This document shows, in pieces, positions 31,640-40,742 of a stretch of 46,348 bases of DNA (its first letter is position 1; each line of letters opens with the position of its first letter). The stretch is from assembly GCA_015064635.1 (NCBI GenBank), contig SVRV01000017.1:1-46348 (forward strand). The letters run 5' to 3'. Made by a program: the position numbers and the translations under genes. The stretch is from Oscillospiraceae bacterium. Lineage in GTDB: Bacteria; Bacillota; Clostridia; Oscillospirales; SIG627. Under the pieces are notes generated by a model. That model did no database searches. It was given only the letters and a program-made list of their open reading frames with translations, and was not told where the DNA came from.

Positions 31640-33097
31640 ATGCTTGTTAACATTGACATCAGCACAGTGGTACACCCTTTTCTGAACAGGGTATGCGAAA
31701 AGAATTATTTTTATGAGGACATGCTCTATCCCTTTGTAGACCAATACAAGGACACAGCGGTGACAGACCTTCTTTTCAACATATTCTGCCAATACTCCGC
31801 AACCGATTCAACGGTGCTTGGCACATATGAGGAAAAATATTTTCAGCGAGAGGAATGCGGAAAAAGCGTTGACTACAAGAACACCTTCGGCTCTCTTTAC
31901 AAGCTGAACTGTCTCTATGGGGTTGACCCCTTTGATGTATGGATAAAGAGATGTCGGGATGTGGGAATCCACCCCTGGCTGTCCATTCGCATGAACGATG
32001 CTCACAACAACGGCTGGGAGCCTTTTTCCGGAAGAACAAGCTTTTTCTATGAAGCAAAGGAAAAAGGATGGCTTCTCGGACCCGAAAACTACGGCTATTA
32101 TGGCTGGAATTTCAATTATGAGATTCCCGAAGTCCGTGAGCGTATGCTCGCCTACATTGCCGAACAGCTTGACCGCTACGATGTTCACGGCATTGAGCTG
32201 GATTTCTTACGAGAGATTATCTGCTTTGCATACCACAGTGAAGACATAAAAGAATGCACACGCATCATGAATTCATTCATTGCCGATGTAAAGGAAGAAG
32301 TGAAAAAAGCGAGCGAAAAGTGGGGTCATAAAATTCTCCTTGCGGTGCGTGTTATGCGGGACTTTGAGCAGTCCCTTCGTTACGGATTTGACCCTTGTGC
32401 ATGGGATGTGGACGTACTTGTCCCCTCACCCCGCTGGGCATCAAGTGACAGCGGTATTGCGGTTAGTGAATGGAAAAAGCTCTGTCCAAGGGCAAAAATA
32501 TTCCCTTGTATCGAAACCCTCTTTGCGGTTGAGCCGACTCACTCGGGCATAATGTCGGCAGAGGTGGTAAGGGGCCATGCCGCATCCTTCCGTGAGATGG
32601 GTGCGGACGATATTTACCTTTACAATTTCTTCTCCGACCCCGACACCCCTCACTGCAAGGACGGTGACAAGACGGGGCATCCCTACATGAGAAATGTATC
32701 TCTTTACTCTTCCCTTGATAGCTACCCCAAGCGTTTTGCGGTTGTGGGTCAGTCGAGTGAGCATTACCCCGACACCTTTCCCACGTGGCGTCCCTTCCCT
32801 TGCAATAACGGTGAATTTGATATTGTCACGGGTGATATTCCGAAGGACAAAAGGGCATATATCACAGTGGGTACAGCGGGTGATATAGAAAACGCCGAAA
32901 TATATGTAAACGGTGATAGAATCCGTGACTGGTCAATGATTGACCTGACGTACATTCCCGGCATCGGAGCACAGCCCGAAGGGTACGTTTCCCCTGAAAC
33001 GGTGTGCTTTCGTGCCCACATTTCGACAAGCACTAAAATACAGAAAGTAATTATAAAAAACTCTGAAATTTGTCACCTCGAAATATATGTGTATTGA
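31640..33097 (+). CDS. GHL10-like glycoside hydrolase (TIM-barrel)
   Basis: A 485-residue protein related by eye to family-10-glycosylhydrolase-like proteins. Residues 1-400 carry a TIM barrel: the WLSIRMND strand (113-120), the WNFNYEIPEVRERMLAYI block (157-173) and GIELDFLRE (184-192), with Glu186 and Asp188 as candidate catalytic residues. The remaining part is a beta domain. No signal peptide, so cytoplasmic. It precedes a GH95-like gene by 77 nt, and the two may degrade a plant or host glycan together. An AACAGGAG site precedes the ATG. Substrate not predictable. Confidence 0.72.
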   Translation: MLVNIDISTVVHPFLNRVCEKNYFYEDMLYPFVDQYKDTAVTDLLFNIFCQYSATDSTVLGTYEEKYFQREECGKSVDYKNTFGSLYKLNCLYGVDPFDVWIKRCRDVGIHPWLSIRMNDAHNNGWEPFSGRTSFFYEAKEKGWLLGPENYGYYGWNFNYEIPEVRERMLAYIAEQLDRYDVHGIELDFLREIICFAYHSEDIKECTRIMNSFIADVKEEVKKASEKWGHKILLAVRVMRDFEQSLRYGFDPCAWDVDVLVPSPRWASSDSGIAVSEWKKLCPRAKIFPCIETLFAVEPTHSGIMSAEVVRGHAASFREMGADDIYLYNFFSDPDTPHCKDGDKTGHPYMRNVSLYSSLDSYPKRFAVVGQSSEHYPDTFPTWRPFPCNNGEFDIVTGDIPKDKRAYITVGTAGDIENAEIYVNGDRIRDWSMIDLTYIPGIGAQPEGYVSPETVCFRAHISTSTKIQKVIIKNSEICHLEIYVY

Positions 33098-33119
33098 AAA
33101 TGTACATGGATTATTTCCA

Positions 33120-33148
33120 TTTACTTCCCATATTGTGGATGCTATAAT
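33120..33148 (+). promoter_or_regulatory. Promoter of the GH95-like gene
   Basis: TTTACT (33120-33125), 17-bp spacer, TATAAT (33143-33148). The gene therefore can be expressed apart from the GHL10-like gene. Confidence 0.6.
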
Positions 33149-33174
33149 CCTGATGTACAGGAGGTTTTGATACC

Positions 33175-36100
33175 ATGAATCATACAGTATTATTTGATAA
33201 CACAGAAAACCATTGGGACAATGCACTGCCCCTTGGCAACGGAACATTCGGATGTATGCTTTTCTTTGAAAAAGAGAAACTGCACATGCCAATGAACCAC
33301 TATGAGGTTTACTACAATATATCCGACCCGCTTCTCCCTGCCGACAAGCTCTCTGCAATGAGTGAAATTAAAAATGCAGGCGAGGAGCACAGAAGAAAGT
33401 GCACAACAGCTGACGAAAGTGTACCCGGTGATGACGGGTTATACACTCTTTTCAGGTCATCAAGAGAAGCTGTCATAAACAACAAAAGCTACGGAATTTT
33501 CAAATTTTCCGAGACCTTCCCTCAGACGGGTGAGCTTGTATTTTCTTTTAACAAGAGTGTTTTGAAAAAACACTCCCTCTCCCTCTCCCTTGAAGAGGCA
33601 AAGGCTTCCCTCAGGCTTGAAGGAAATAATTCTCTCACTCTTGACACAATTGTGACAAGACGGGATTGCATTATAAACTCCATAACTCAAAGCAAGGCGG
33701 GACTTTTGAAAACACTTGAGATCGCCTTCCCACATTACCGTGATTCCGAACCGCAAAAGGTAAATTATACCTCCATTGACTCACGCACTGTACTCTACAC
33801 CGTCAAATGGATGGTAAGTGAAGCTAAAGAGGCGGTATTCACAGGTATTATTCGTTTTGTTGGGGCTGAGGCTTCCATACTTTCGAAAAATGGGGACTCT
33901 GCCGTAATCAAGATAGAAAAAAGCAAAAAGAAATTTGATATAATCACGGGAATTTTCACCGATTGGCGCTTTTGCGACACAGACGCCACCGCAATCAGCG
34001 GTGTAAACGGCTTTGAAGAAGAGCTTGACCGACTCAAAGAAGCTCACAGTGAATATTGGAAAGAGTTTTTTGAACGCTCAACCATTTCTCTCCCCGACAA
34101 ATTTCTTGAAAAGATATATCTCATAAATCAGTATGCACTGGACTGTTGCAGTGGCAAGGACGGCGTGATGAAGCATCAGGCGTGCGGTCTCAACGGACTT
34201 TGGGCAATACGCCATCCCAACCTCTGGGGCTCAAAGTGGTACTGGGATGTGAATATTCAAGCGGCATTTGCAGGCGTGTTCTCCTCAAACCGTCTTGACC
34301 TTGCCCGTGTTTTCTCCGACGGTCTTATGACCTATGCCGAAAGCGCCAAGCGACACGCCAAAGAGATACACGGAATGTCGGGAATGTCCATTGACTATCC
34401 TTATGACTTCTATTATTCCTGCTTTGTCTGGTGTGCACAGTATATGTGGTATCTTTATGAGTACAGCCTTGACAAGGACTATCTTAAAAATGAGGCATAC
34501 CCCGTATTTTTACAGCTATGTGAATTCTCACTTCAGCTCTTTGAATATGACGAAAAGACAGATACTTATTTTGTTTATCCCGATGTTTCCCCCGAGCAAG
34601 GACCGCTCACACACAACAGTGTTATAACTGTTTCCTGCGTTAAATATCTCTTTGAATTCACACTTGAAGCGGCAAAGCTTTTGGGAGATAACACACCGAT
34701 GCTGAAGGAAATTGAGAAAGTAAAGAACAAGCTTCCCACCTATCCTACAAGCGGTGAGAGTACCTACGGTGTACATCTGAGGGACTCGGACGATTCCCCC
34801 GACAATCTCTGGATAAGACATCCCAGTATGCTCATGCCCGTATTCCCTATCGGTGAAATAAACCTTGACAGTGACGAAAAAACAAAAGAAATAATACTCA
34901 ACACCATAAACTACCTGAAGGACAGATGCGAAATAGGTATTTTCGGTTGCTCGTGGATTGCGGCAGCCGCCGCCCGTATGGGTAAGGGTAACACAGCGCT
35001 TCGTTTCCTTTACGAGCGTGGTATTGACCACCTCCTTCGCTCAAACGGTCTTACAGCCGAAGAAACCGACCACTTTATAAACTACTGTCTCATAGCACGT
35101 CAACCTCTTTACTACCCCTGCATGATGGAATTTTCAGGTGAAATGCTTGCCGCTGTCAATGAAATGCTCATTCAGTCCCACGGCGGTATAATAAGACTGT
35201 TCCCCGCCATTCCCGACGGAAAGCCCGACTACGAGGAATACAGACGGAGAGGAATGTCGATCGGTGAATACCTTGCCATAAAGAAAGACTATCCCGCATG
35301 GGACAATGTGTCCTTTTCAAAGCTTCTTGCAAAAGGTGCATTTGAGGTGTCCGCAGAGCTGAAAAACTCTGTTTTAGAAGGTGTATCCGTACTGAGTAAA
35401 AAAGGCGGTACGCTGAAAATATCATCGGAATTCTTCGGTGATAACGTAGAGATATTCTGCGACGGCAGGAAAGCGGAATTTGAAAGAGTGGGCAATACCT
35501 TTACCCTTGAAACCGTTGAGGGTAAGACCTACATTTTCAACCGTCTCCCCTCCTTTGATGAAACCTGTGACAATGGCATAATCACTCACACCACCTACAC
35601 CAAGCGCACCATTTCAATCGGTGAAAGTGCTGAAACGCTTTATCAAAAGAAACTCGACCGGGCTCTCCGTGATTGGTATTTCGGCAATGCCCGTATGTCA
35701 AATCACACGGTATACAAGTTCGACTTCACAAACGAGGAAGCAAAGGACTATGCACCAAATATCCCCTTGCAGAGAATCGAAAGCGGTGATATTATAATGA
35801 GTGGTATGGACTTTGTGAGAACACGTGGCGACGTGTTTACCGACAAAAAGGGCTACGGCTTCAATAAGAACGTGAAGATAGTCAGCCGTGATTTCCACGA
35901 TGTATTGAGGCGTGATTTTGCCGAAGGTGACACAGACACCGAATTTATTATAGAAGCTCCCCGAGGTCAGTATGAACTGCTTGTCATATCGGGTGATGCG
36001 TGCGAGGACAGTGTAACTGTTGTATCGGGTGAAAACAGCCGTAAAGTCGGCGGTAAGGTTATACCCGCAGGTGAATTCCAATGCGAGCTCCTCCCCATAA

Positions 36101-36201
36101 TCCAAGAATACGATGAGCCCATTGTACTAAAGCTTTCCACCAAAAAAGGCTATAAATGGAAGCTCTCGGCAATTATTATGAATATGATTAAGGGATACTG
36201 A
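33175..36201 (+). CDS. Divergent GH95-like glycoside hydrolase
   Basis: A 1008-residue protein with the GH95 plan (N-terminal beta domain, helical (alpha/alpha)6 barrel, C-terminal beta domain). Family marks are ALPLGNGTFG near the start, LNGLWAI...WYWDVNIQ (353-362), DVSPEQGP with Glu474, and MLIQSHGGIIRLFPAIPDG. In alpha-L-fucosidase AfcA the general base pair is Asn421/Asn423 with Asp766 and the acid is Glu566 (from memory). Here the Asp position aligns with Glu652 (CMMEFSGEM) and the second Asn with Gln362. It lacks a signal peptide. Probably active on a hexose or deoxyhexose glycoside; the changes may mark a new subfamily or a lost activity. Confidence 0.75.
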   Translation: MNHTVLFDNTENHWDNALPLGNGTFGCMLFFEKEKLHMPMNHYEVYYNISDPLLPADKLSAMSEIKNAGEEHRRKCTTADESVPGDDGLYTLFRSSREAVINNKSYGIFKFSETFPQTGELVFSFNKSVLKKHSLSLSLEEAKASLRLEGNNSLTLDTIVTRRDCIINSITQSKAGLLKTLEIAFPHYRDSEPQKVNYTSIDSRTVLYTVKWMVSEAKEAVFTGIIRFVGAEASILSKNGDSAVIKIEKSKKKFDIITGIFTDWRFCDTDATAISGVNGFEEELDRLKEAHSEYWKEFFERSTISLPDKFLEKIYLINQYALDCCSGKDGVMKHQACGLNGLWAIRHPNLWGSKWYWDVNIQAAFAGVFSSNRLDLARVFSDGLMTYAESAKRHAKEIHGMSGMSIDYPYDFYYSCFVWCAQYMWYLYEYSLDKDYLKNEAYPVFLQLCEFSLQLFEYDEKTDTYFVYPDVSPEQGPLTHNSVITVSCVKYLFEFTLEAAKLLGDNTPMLKEIEKVKNKLPTYPTSGESTYGVHLRDSDDSPDNLWIRHPSMLMPVFPIGEINLDSDEKTKEIILNTINYLKDRCEIGIFGCSWIAAAAARMGKGNTALRFLYERGIDHLLRSNGLTAEETDHFINYCLIARQPLYYPCMMEFSGEMLAAVNEMLIQSHGGIIRLFPAIPDGKPDYEEYRRRGMSIGEYLAIKKDYPAWDNVSFSKLLAKGAFEVSAELKNSVLEGVSVLSKKGGTLKISSEFFGDNVEIFCDGRKAEFERVGNTFTLETVEGKTYIFNRLPSFDETCDNGIITHTTYTKRTISIGESAETLYQKKLDRALRDWYFGNARMSNHTVYKFDFTNEEAKDYAPNIPLQRIESGDIIMSGMDFVRTRGDVFTDKKGYGFNKNVKIVSRDFHDVLRRDFAEGDTDTEFIIEAPRGQYELLVISGDACEDSVTVVSGENSRKVGGKVIPAGEFQCELLPIIQEYDEPIVLKLSTKKGYKWKLSAIIMNMIKGY

Positions 36202-36244
36202 TCTGTCTGCAAATACTTTTTTATATCTAAATAAGGAGAACTCA

Positions 36245-37348
36245 ATGAAAAAAGCAACACTGATTATACTTACATTACTTCTTTCGCTTCTTGCATTCAC
36301 CTCCTGCGGTGATGACGGCACTGTGGAAATTATTGCAAACGGTGAATGCGGAAGCGGCATTACATGGACACTTGACGAAAACGGAAAGCTGTCTCTTTCG
36401 GGAGGCGGTGATATGAAGGATTTCGGAGAGAATAATTCCCCATGGCACTCACACCGAGAAAATATAAAAAGCATTGTTATATCAGACGGTATCACAAGCA
36501 TTGGTGAATATGCATTTTACCACTCGACAAGTCTTGTGGACATATCAATACCAAAAAGCGTTGCCGTCATCAAGGCTTTCGCCTTTGCAGATTGCTACAA
36601 GCTTCAAAGCATAGTGCTTCCGACAGGACTTAAAACTATCGGAGAGAATGCTTTCAGGAGCTGCATGAAGCTTAAAAAAATCACTCTTCCCTACACACTT
36701 GAAACCATTGACCACGATGCTTTCAGCGGTTGCAGAGTTCTTTCAAAAATCTCAATCCCAAAAAGCGTAACCTTTGTGGGACGTGATGCTTTCTCCTACT
36801 GGACCTCACAGCAGACTGTTGAAATTGAGGGAAGTGATGCGGGATGGGATGCCGAATGGAAGGGCAACTCATGGGTTAAAACAGAGTATTTTAACAAGGC
36901 TGTTATCATTCATGAGGGCACTTGCGGAGCCAACGTCACGTGGGCACTTACGGATGACGGAACCCTCGTTATATCCGGTAGTGGAAGAATGGATGACTAT
37001 TATGACGGTAATCCTCCGTGGAAAAATCTGAAAGACCAAATCATATATCTTGATATAAGGTCCGGAATTGAAAATATCGGTTCCTACGCTTTTTCCGGAT
37101 GTAAAAGCCTTGTGACAATATCCCTTCCCGACGGAATATCAACAATCGGATGGTTCGCCTTTTCCGACTGTGTGGGAATCACGGAAATTACAATACCCTC
37201 CACAGTAACAGAGGTAAGTGCATACGCTTTCTCGGGTTGGAGAGGTACTCAGCACATATACGTTGAGGGAGACACCTCCCTTTGGGCAACCGATTGGATG
37301 TCAGAATGTGCTGCCGTGATTGATTATGCATCAAAAAAATCAAAATGA
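36245..37348 (+). CDS. BspA-like leucine-rich-repeat lipoprotein
   Basis: A 367-residue surface protein. A signal peptide ends in the lipobox-like AFTSC, with Cys21 for lipidation. Then come leucine-rich repeats of the LRR_5/BspA type (IGEYAFYHSTSLVDISIP, IGENAFRSCMKLKKITLP and IGSYAFSGCKSL repeats) in two blocks around a WDAEWKGNSW linker. Such proteins in gut Firmicutes mediate adhesion or host interaction. It follows the GH95-like gene by 43 nt with an AAGGAG site, so both may be co-transcribed, but adhesion is inferred only from family. Confidence 0.88.
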   Translation: MKKATLIILTLLLSLLAFTSCGDDGTVEIIANGECGSGITWTLDENGKLSLSGGGDMKDFGENNSPWHSHRENIKSIVISDGITSIGEYAFYHSTSLVDISIPKSVAVIKAFAFADCYKLQSIVLPTGLKTIGENAFRSCMKLKKITLPYTLETIDHDAFSGCRVLSKISIPKSVTFVGRDAFSYWTSQQTVEIEGSDAGWDAEWKGNSWVKTEYFNKAVIIHEGTCGANVTWALTDDGTLVISGSGRMDDYYDGNPPWKNLKDQIIYLDIRSGIENIGSYAFSGCKSLVTISLPDGISTIGWFAFSDCVGITEITIPSTVTEVSAYAFSGWRGTQHIYVEGDTSLWATDWMSECAAVIDYASKKSK

Positions 37349-37354
37349 TTTTCC

Positions 37355-37386
37355 AAAGAGAGTCTCGAAAGAGGCTTTCTTTTTTT
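37355..37386 (+). terminator. Terminator of the LRR lipoprotein gene
   Basis: 12-bp stem (37355-37366 with 37371-37382, two G-T pairs) closed by a GAAA tetraloop, followed by a T run. It begins 6 nt after the stop codon. Confidence 0.88.
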
Positions 37387-37500
37387 CTTTCACGGTTTTA
37401 TGTATTACAAGGGAAAGTAACGAAGATAGGGACGAAAATCACCCTTGAAACCGACAAGAGTTCGGCTCCCTTCGGCTATTACATGGTTTGCGATTTCATT

Positions 37501-38406
37501 TCACACCCGATAATTCTCCCCCATAGACTTCTTCAAGGCAATCTGAAAAAATTCATCCGGGTCAAAATCGGCATCAAAGTCTTTACAACGACTATTTGTC
37601 TTATACTTACCGCTAAGGATTTTTGACATATTGGCAGGATTTACTATCCAGTCAAAATTCGCTTTCCAATCCGAGGAGTTTTGTCCCTTGAGATATGGAG
37701 ATGCCTCCGCCATTTCAAAGCCTCGCTTTATTTCGTCCTCTGTGAACTCTCCTAAAAGCAGTTTTATTTTCTTTGCTTTATCATGGTTTATTCTTCCGAT
37801 AGGCTCAAAGGAGATGCAGGTTGTTTCGTACAATACTTTTATCATTACTATATCTTTGTCATATGGGTCTACTTCGTTTATAAAAGTTTTATTTATAACA
37901 CTTTTATTTATTATTTTATTATTATTTATATCTTGGTGGGCAGGATTGTCAACATTCATGGTGTCATAGGTGTCATAAGTGCTGTGGACAAAGGTGTCAC
38001 CACCGCTGTTGGCATTTTCTGTTTGTCTGCAGTCACCGTTGCCATAAGTACTGTAGTCATCGGTGCCACAAGCCGAGGCATCCTTGCACACAGCGGGTGC
38101 GATTGACCACTCATCAAAATTCGTGTTTATTCCAAGCTTTTTGGGAGATGTGGAGGTATCGGTTTTGTACGCCTTTACAATGCCGCATTTTACAAGACTC
38201 CTCACGCATCTACCCGCAACGTCACGTCTGAGCCCCGTGGCATTTGCAATAAACTGTGCCGACATATCGGCAAAATCCCTTCTGTAACCGTATGTATACC
38301 TTGCAATTGCAAGCACAACTCTCATGTCATTTGCGCTCAGTCCCGTGCCGAAAAGAGCCTCCAGTAAATCATTGGGTATGCCGGTAAATCCTTTTGTTTC
38401 TTTCAT
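37501..38406 (-). CDS. Phage lambda-O-like replication initiator, orphan
   Basis: A 301-residue protein. The N-terminal 95 residues match the phage replication protein O domain (FTGIPNDLLEALFGTGLSANDMRVVLAIARYTYG in part, and an HTH with NATGLRRDVAGRCVRSLVKCGI). The middle is an Asn-rich linker (NNNKIINKSVINKTFIN) and the C-terminal third is helicase-loader-like. It would bind an origin and recruit DnaB. No other phage or plasmid genes flank it, so it is a prophage or integrated-element remnant or a co-opted initiator. Its promoter overlaps phased TGACAT repeats that look like iterons. The AAGGAG site lies upstream of the start at 38406. Confidence 0.8.
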   Translation of the reverse strand: MKETKGFTGIPNDLLEALFGTGLSANDMRVVLAIARYTYGYRRDFADMSAQFIANATGLRRDVAGRCVRSLVKCGIVKAYKTDTSTSPKKLGINTNFDEWSIAPAVCKDASACGTDDYSTYGNGDCRQTENANSGGDTFVHSTYDTYDTMNVDNPAHQDINNNKIINKSVINKTFINEVDPYDKDIVMIKVLYETTCISFEPIGRINHDKAKKIKLLLGEFTEDEIKRGFEMAEASPYLKGQNSSDWKANFDWIVNPANMSKILSGKYKTNSRCKDFDADFDPDEFFQIALKKSMGENYRV

Positions 38407-38439
38407 TTTGTCTCCTTTTGTTCTTATAATTACACTTTA

Positions 38440-38468
38440 ATTCTATACTGACATTTACTGACATACAA
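38440..38468 (-). promoter_or_regulatory. Promoter of the replication initiator gene
   Basis: On the minus strand TTGTAT (38463-38468), 17-bp spacer, TAGAAT (38440-38445), about 35 nt upstream of the start. The spacer contains TGACAT repeats. Confidence 0.65.
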
Positions 38469-38474
38469 TGACAT
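38449..38474. repeat. Iteron-like TGACAT repeats
   Basis: TGACAT occurs at 38449, 38459 and 38469, exactly 10 bp apart (actgacattt, actgacatac, aatgacatct). A fourth copy is at 38519, five further turns away, inside the -35 of the MarR promoter. Same-face spacing suggests cooperative protein binding, most simply by the initiator encoded next to it. Confidence 0.8.
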
Positions 38475-38517
38475 CTTTTTTTGATTTGTTAAGAAATAGT
38501 AAGATTTAAAAAATGTG

Positions 38518-38546
38518 TTGACATTGAATTAATTTGGTAATATAAT
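38518..38546 (+). promoter_or_regulatory. Consensus sigma-A promoter of the MarR-ABC operon
   Basis: Perfect TTGACA (38518-38523), 17-bp spacer, perfect TATAAT (38541-38546). The expected start lies in the MarR operator. Confidence 0.9.
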
Positions 38547-38547
38547 A

Positions 38548-38563
38548 TGTTAGACATCTAACA
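38548..38563. promoter_or_regulatory. Probable MarR operator
   Basis: TGTTAGA-CA-TCTAACA, a perfect 7-bp inverted repeat placed right after the -10 and over the expected transcription start, 15 nt before the MarR start codon. It fits an autorepressor site. Confidence 0.75.
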
Positions 38564-38578
38564 AAAAGAGGTGATATA

Positions 38579-38995
38579 TTGGACAAAGCGTCTCACGGAC
38601 ACCTTATAAATATGATATCCTGCAGAATAAAGAGACTTGCCGACGAAAATCTGGCAAACGAAAACGTGACCATTGAGCAAGTGAAAATTCTTGGCATGAT
38701 AAATCGTAACGGTGGAAGGGTGTCGCAGAAAGAAATCGAGCTTGCCTTCGGAGTAAGGCGTTCAACGGTAACAAGCGCTATGCAGAATCTGGAAAAGAAG
38801 GGGTATATAAAAAGAGAAGCCAACCCCGAGGATTCACGATCCAAAATAGTGCTTCTCACCGACGAGGGCAAAGAAAAAAACAGAAAGCTGAAAAGCTTTA
38901 TCGACGAGCTTGAAGCAAAGCTCGTATCATGTCTTGACAATGATGAGTCTGACAGACTCAAGGAGCTTTTATTGAAGGTATTAAATAATTTTTAA
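38579..38995 (+). CDS. MarR-family transcriptional regulator
   Basis: A 138-residue winged-helix repressor with the MarR core: QVKILGMINRNGGRVSQKEIELAF, recognition helix in RRSTVTSAMQNLEKKGY and wing (RSKIVLLTDEGKEKN). The start is TTG at 38579 with AGAGGTGAT immediately upstream; the first ATG (codon 12) has no such site and cuts into helix 1. It heads an operon with two ABC exporter genes and probably represses it from the operator at 38548. The ligand would be a drug or other small molecule exported by the transporter. Confidence 0.9.
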   Translation: MDKASHGHLINMISCRIKRLADENLANENVTIEQVKILGMINRNGGRVSQKEIELAFGVRRSTVTSAMQNLEKKGYIKREANPEDSRSKIVLLTDEGKEKNRKLKSFIDELEAKLVSCLDNDESDRLKELLLKVLNNF

Positions 38996-39008
38996 GAAAG
39001 GAAAATGT

Positions 39009-40742
39009 ATGTACAAAAAGGTATTTTCGCATCTTGGTGAGTACAAAAAGTATGCAATACTTACACCCATCATTATGATAGGTGAGGTACTCATGGAGAT
39101 ATTCATCCCCTACATTATGGCGGAGATGATAAACAACGGAATCAAGGGTGACGGCGGTGTGGAATACACTGTCAAGGCAGGACTCTTGATGATAGGCATG
39201 GCTGTCATATCCCTCTCTTTCGGTGCGCTGGGAGGTATGACCGCCGCACGTGCCGGAATGGGCTTCGGTAAGAATCTGCGAGGTGCACTTTTCAACAAGG
39301 TGCAGGATTACTCCTTTGCAAACGTTGACAAGTATTCAACCGCATCTCTTGTAACAAGACTTACAACCGATGTCACCAATATTCAGAACACCCTTATGAT
39401 GCTCATTCGAATGGCGATACGTGCCCCCTTTATGATGGTGGGTGCCATTATCATGGCGGTAAAGATAAGTCCGAAGTTATCAACCGTGTTCTTCGTTGCA
39501 GTACCCGTCCTTGCCATTATACTTATCTTTATCATGACAAATGCGCATCCGAGATTTTCAAAGATGCTTAAAAAATACGACGGTATGAACTCCGCCGTTC
39601 AGGAGAACCTTATCGGTATCAGGGTAGTCAAGGCGTTTGTAAGAGAGCGTCACGAAAAGAGCAAATTCGAGGCGTCCGCAACCGACGTAAGAAGCGCTCA
39701 GGTAATGGCGGAAAAGCTCATTATTTTAAACGGTCCCGCAATGCAGATATCCATGTACGCCTGCATCGTTGCAATCCTTTGGTTCGGCGGTAACATGGTC
39801 ATTAACATGACCGGAATGGAAACAGGTGACCTTTCCGGATTTATCAGCTACATAACACAGATTCTCTCTTCACTCATGGCTCTTTCCTTTATATTCATAA
39901 GCCTTGTTATTTCCCGCGCCTCCATCGGACGTGTGTGCGAAATTCTTGACGAGGAAATTGACATAAAGGATGCCCCCCACAGCGAAATCACTCCCATCGA
40001 CGGCTCAATTGAGTTTAAGAACGTGAATTTCAGCTATTCAAAAAATCCCGACAATCTCACCCTTGAAAACATAAATCTGAAAATCAATTCGGGCGAGACT
40101 ATCGGTATTATAGGCGGTACGGGCTCGGCAAAATCCACCCTTGTACAGCTCATTCCCCGTCTTTATGACGTGCTTGACGGTGAGCTTCTTGTGGGCGGTC
40201 ACAACGTAAAGGAATACCGTCTTGAAACACTTCGTAATGAGGTTGCAATGGTGCTCCAGAAGAACGTGCTTTTCTCGGGAACCATCCGTGACAACCTTAA
40301 ATGGGGTAACGAAAACGCAACCGATGAAGAGATAATTGCGGCTTGTAAAAACGCTCAGGCACACGATTTCATCTCCTCCTTCCCCGACGGCTACAACACT
40401 GTAATGGGTCAGGGCGGTGTAAACGTATCGGGCGGACAGAAGCAGAGACTTTGTATTGCAAGAGCTCTTCTCAAAAAGCCGAAAATTATTATACTTGACG
40501 ACTCCACAAGCGCGGTTGACACGGCTACCGATGCCAACATAAGAGAGGCTTTCAAGCGTGAGCTTTCCGATACAACCGCAATCATCATTGCACAGCGTAT
40601 TTCCTCGGTGCAGGATGCAGACCGTACAATCGTACTTGATGACGGTAAGGTCGTTGCCTTTGACACACACGAAAATCTTATCAAGAATTGCAGCATATAC
40701 CGTGAAGTATATGAATCACAGATGAAGGGAGATGAAGAATAA
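39009..40742 (+). CDS. ABC exporter half-transporter with degenerate ATPase site
   Basis: A 577-residue half-transporter: six membrane helices (1-320), then an ATPase domain with Walker A GGTGSAKST (the usual second Gly is Ala), signature VSGGQKQR and Walker B IIILDDSTSAVD. The Asp after the Walker B Asp replaces the catalytic Glu, as in the degenerate half of heterodimeric exporters. It pairs with the next gene, whose start overlaps its stop. Probably drug or lipid efflux, negatively controlled by the upstream MarR protein. Confidence 0.92.
   Translation: MYKKVFSHLGEYKKYAILTPIIMIGEVLMEIFIPYIMAEMINNGIKGDGGVEYTVKAGLLMIGMAVISLSFGALGGMTAARAGMGFGKNLRGALFNKVQDYSFANVDKYSTASLVTRLTTDVTNIQNTLMMLIRMAIRAPFMMVGAIIMAVKISPKLSTVFFVAVPVLAIILIFIMTNAHPRFSKMLKKYDGMNSAVQENLIGIRVVKAFVRERHEKSKFEASATDVRSAQVMAEKLIILNGPAMQISMYACIVAILWFGGNMVINMTGMETGDLSGFISYITQILSSLMALSFIFISLVISRASIGRVCEILDEEIDIKDAPHSEITPIDGSIEFKNVNFSYSKNPDNLTLENINLKINSGETIGIIGGTGSAKSTLVQLIPRLYDVLDGELLVGGHNVKEYRLETLRNEVAMVLQKNVLFSGTIRDNLKWGNENATDEEIIAACKNAQAHDFISSFPDGYNTVMGQGGVNVSGGQKQRLCIARALLKKPKIIILDDSTSAVDTATDANIREAFKRELSDTTAIIIAQRISSVQDADRTIVLDDGKVVAFDTHENLIKNCSIYREVYESQMKGDEE

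Noticed and set aside
37345-37626. 93-codon plus-strand frame after the LRR lipoprotein
   Set aside because: It runs through the terminator and into the opposite-strand replication gene.
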